64,000 nucleotides of DNA, from the NCBI RefSeq assembly GCF_024323335.1, contig NC_066580.1, forward strand, positions 83,809,391 through 83,873,390. The letters are read 5' to 3'. Position numbers and translations under genes: made by a program. The notes under the pieces were generated by a model, which searched no databases, had not been told where the DNA came from, and worked only from the letters and a program-made list of their open reading frames with translations. Below, piece after piece: positions 62,336 through 64,000 of the stretch (the first letter of the stretch is position 1; every line of letters starts with the position of its first letter). The stretch comes from Lathyrus oleraceus (Eukaryota > Streptophyta > Magnoliopsida > Fabales > Fabaceae).

Positions 62336-63784
62336 CTATGGATCCCTAGAAGCTCGGGATGCTGGAAGATAAGCTGCACGAAGCCTCTTCACTTCTCTCT
62401 CATATGTTGCTTCCATGTCTGCTTTCTCTTTGGCGAGCCCGTCATACCTCCTTTTCTGGAACTTGGAAGACTGAGGAAGTAGAGAAGTCCAGGCATAATT
62501 CAGATCATCAATCACCTGATGCTCGAGGAACTCGATCAGAGCATCCTTCTTTTTAAGTTGTTGAAGCAACTCTTCTCTTTCACGGATCCAAGCACGTGAA
62601 AGGTCTTCGTCTCTCAACTCCTCTACGCCTTGGTTAGGGAGGGTTGAAGGCCCAGCCACAACCAAAGGTGTAGGTCTCGGATAATCATAAGGCATGAGAT
62701 ACTCGGGTTCTCTCTTCCTTACCCAAGTAGTATACGGCTCCAAAGCTATGCAGTTCTTCGGACCCAACTCACTTCTACCCTTATTGTGAATCTTGCGCCA
62801 AGCGCGGACCATCCTTGCTTTCAGGCCTTGGGGATCTTTAACATCCTGAAAGAACACAACTTCTAACAGAATGTTATTAGTTTTATCCTTTAGGGGGAAC
62901 CCAAGCTGACGACGTGCTAAGATAGGGTTGTAGCTAATCCCACCACATGTACCAAGAAGAGGCACATTGAAGAATTCACCACAAGAGTCAATAATCTGCA
63001 CAGTGTCATATACACGATCATACCAAGAGATATCGTCATTAGTGAGAAACATGAGTCTCGTAGACCACCGTAGACATCCCTTGTTCTCCTTGAAAGAGAC
63101 CGTCTGAGGTAAGTGAGAAATAAACCACTTATACAACAGAGGCAAACAGCACACAATAGCGCCACCACCCTTTGCATTCCTCAGGTGCAAAGAGAAATAG
63201 GTATCACCCAACATAGTCGGAACGGGATTAAGAGCAGAGAAAATCCTAATAGCGTTCACATCCACAAATTTGTCGATGTTGGGGAACAATACCAATCCAT
63301 AGATGAGAAGCACAAATATGGCTTCAAAGGCATCCTCACTCATGGCCTTCCCATAAACGGTAGCTTGAGCGATGAGGAACTCAGAAGGAAGACCTTGAAT
63401 TCCACCTTTGGTAGTCATATGAGCTTTAACCAAGGATTCATCTATGTGCAACATGTCAGCTATCTCTTGAGAAGTAGGAATACTCTCCAAGCCACTGAAC
63501 GGCAACTGATCCAGAATAGGAATACCCACAAGATGAGCATACTCCTCAAGGGTAGGCAACAGCTGAAAGTCTGGAAAAGAGAAGCAGTGATACAGAGGAT
63601 CATAGAACTGTATCAAAGTACCCATCAACCCTTCGTCAACCTGAGTAGTCAGAAGAGGCAGAAGCTTCCCATAACGAGCTTTGAAACCCAAGGGATCTAA
63701 TACATAAGATGTCAGATTCCTTAACTCTTTCAGATCGGGCTGTCTAAAGCTGTACTTCTTTGTATGCCTTTTTTGTCTTTCCAT
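62336..63784 (-). CDS. Ogre-C ORF1, the extra ORF upstream of gag (DUF7745-like), intact
   Basis: 482 codons from ATG 63784 (MERQKRHTKKYSFRQPDLKEL), two bases after an acceptor-like CAAAATTTTCAG; the frame is open from 63895 but the upstream part looks like leader. The N-terminal 300 residues carry a pattern I associate with the plant-retrotransposon DUF7745 family (YGKLLPLLTTQVDEGLMGTLIQFYDP, CFSFPDFQLLPTLEEYAHLVG, TMLGDTYFSLHLRN, GGGAIVCCLPLLYKWFISHLP). The C-terminus is Arg/Glu-rich and probably coiled coil (REELLQQLKKKDALIEFLEHQ, MEATYEREVKRLRAAY). The function is unknown; an ORF here is diagnostic of Ogre elements. No stop or frameshift, in contrast to gag and pol of the same element. 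Confidence 0.88.
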   Translation of the reverse strand: MERQKRHTKKYSFRQPDLKELRNLTSYVLDPLGFKARYGKLLPLLTTQVDEGLMGTLIQFYDPLYHCFSFPDFQLLPTLEEYAHLVGIPILDQLPFSGLESIPTSQEIADMLHIDESLVKAHMTTKGGIQGLPSEFLIAQATVYGKAMSEDAFEAIFVLLIYGLVLFPNIDKFVDVNAIRIFSALNPVPTMLGDTYFSLHLRNAKGGGAIVCCLPLLYKWFISHLPQTVSFKENKGCLRWSTRLMFLTNDDISWYDRVYDTVQIIDSCGEFFNVPLLGTCGGISYNPILARRQLGFPLKDKTNNILLEVVFFQDVKDPQGLKARMVRAWRKIHNKGRSELGPKNCIALEPYTTWVRKREPEYLMPYDYPRPTPLVVAGPSTLPNQGVEELRDEDLSRAWIREREELLQQLKKKDALIEFLEHQVIDDLNYAWTSLLPQSSKFQKRRYDGLAKEKADMEATYEREVKRLRAAYLPASRASRDP

Positions 63785-64000
63785 ATCTGAAAATTTTGCA
63801 AATAAACCCCTTAAGTTCCTTGAAAATTTTCTTTTTATCTGATGATATAGATGCAGATGAATGCATGAATGCATGAACGCAACAATCACACTCAAGGATC
63901 AAGCAAAGCACACCAGACAAAGGTCATGGGGTAGCTCGTATTATCCTTAATATCAATCATCCATTTTGGTGGATTAGGGTTTACACCTTATCAACACCCA
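63785..64000 (-). other. Ogre-C leader, start outside window
   Basis: Non-coding up to the right edge; the PBS and 5' LTR must lie further right. Confidence 0.75.

Larger units (their letters stand above)
7890..64000 (-). mobile_element. Ogre-C: Ty3/gypsy Ogre-type retrotransposon, interrupted twice, 5' LTR beyond right edge
   Basis: Reading leftward on the minus strand: leader (64000-63785), ORF1, gag, protease, probable intron, RT, [Athila-2 43668-58136], rest of RT, RNase H, archaeal-type second RNase H, integrase, 3' UTR with tandem repeats, [Tat-B 15545-39407 plus TSD], PPT and the 5.1 kb 3' LTR. An ORF upstream of gag, a second RNase H and multi-kilobase LTRs are Ogre/Tat traits. Without the two guests it still spans more than 17 kb. 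It sits in the gag of Tat-D; the expected TSD is GGCGC (7885-7889), not checkable because the 5' LTR is off the window. It is defective (RT and gag lesions), but ORF1 is intact. Confidence 0.92.

Overview
This window is a stack of nested LTR retrotransposons from a large, repeat-rich plant genome. I found no cellular protein gene, tRNA, rRNA or CRISPR array. A legume, most likely of the tribe Fabeae (pea, vetch, faba bean), is my inference. It rests on an Ogre-type element with a 5.1 kb LTR, an extra ORF upstream of gag and a tRNA-Arg-type primer site in its lineage mate, and on a SIRE/Maximus-like copia element. The species itself cannot be read from the sequence.

Six elements can be separated, three of them with both LTRs and a matching 5-bp target-site duplication (TSD). 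(1) SIRE-E, Ty1/copia, minus strand, 1-4954: 5' LTR, PBS, gag and an open pol that runs off the left edge. (2) Tat-D, Ty3/gypsy Tat/Ogre lineage, minus strand, 4955-7889: decayed gag-pro, cut on the left by SIRE-E and on the right by Ogre-C. (3) Ogre-C, minus strand, 7890 to beyond 64000: 3' LTR (7890-12967), 3' UTR with satellite-like repeats (12968-15539 and 39413-40988), pol (40989-43667 and 58137-58925), a probable intron, gag-pro (59185-62035) and ORF1 (62336-63784). (4) Tat-B, minus strand, 15545-39407, TSD AGATG, inserted in the 3' UTR of Ogre-C; it has lost its RT and most of its integrase. (5) Athila-1, plus strand, 25162-37437, TSD CTTAT, inserted in the leader of Tat-B; its two 1500-bp LTRs are almost identical. 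(6) Athila-2, plus strand, 43668-58136, TSD TGAAA, inserted in the RT coding region of Ogre-C. The order of events is D, then C, then B and Athila-2 (both in C), then Athila-1 (in B); SIRE-E entered D independently. LTR differences counted by eye agree: about 0.5% for Athila-1, 1.5-2% for Tat-B and about 2.4% for Athila-2.

The most interesting signal is in the two Athila elements. Each carries its own palindromic box just upstream of the LTR TATA box: TCGCTAGGCGA in Athila-1 and TGTGACGAGCGTCACA in Athila-2. Each repeats that box inside the element, upstream of an extra ORF and followed by a second TATA-like sequence. The boxes are unrelated but the arrangement is the same. This suggests LTR-like internal promoters that make a separate transcript for the extra ORF. 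Both elements also share a conserved double hairpin after pol, with one compensatory change, and an identical 18-nt hairpin just before the polypurine tract. Athila-2 has a second hairpin-plus-polypurine module inside the element and two tandem, diverged copies of the extra ORF.
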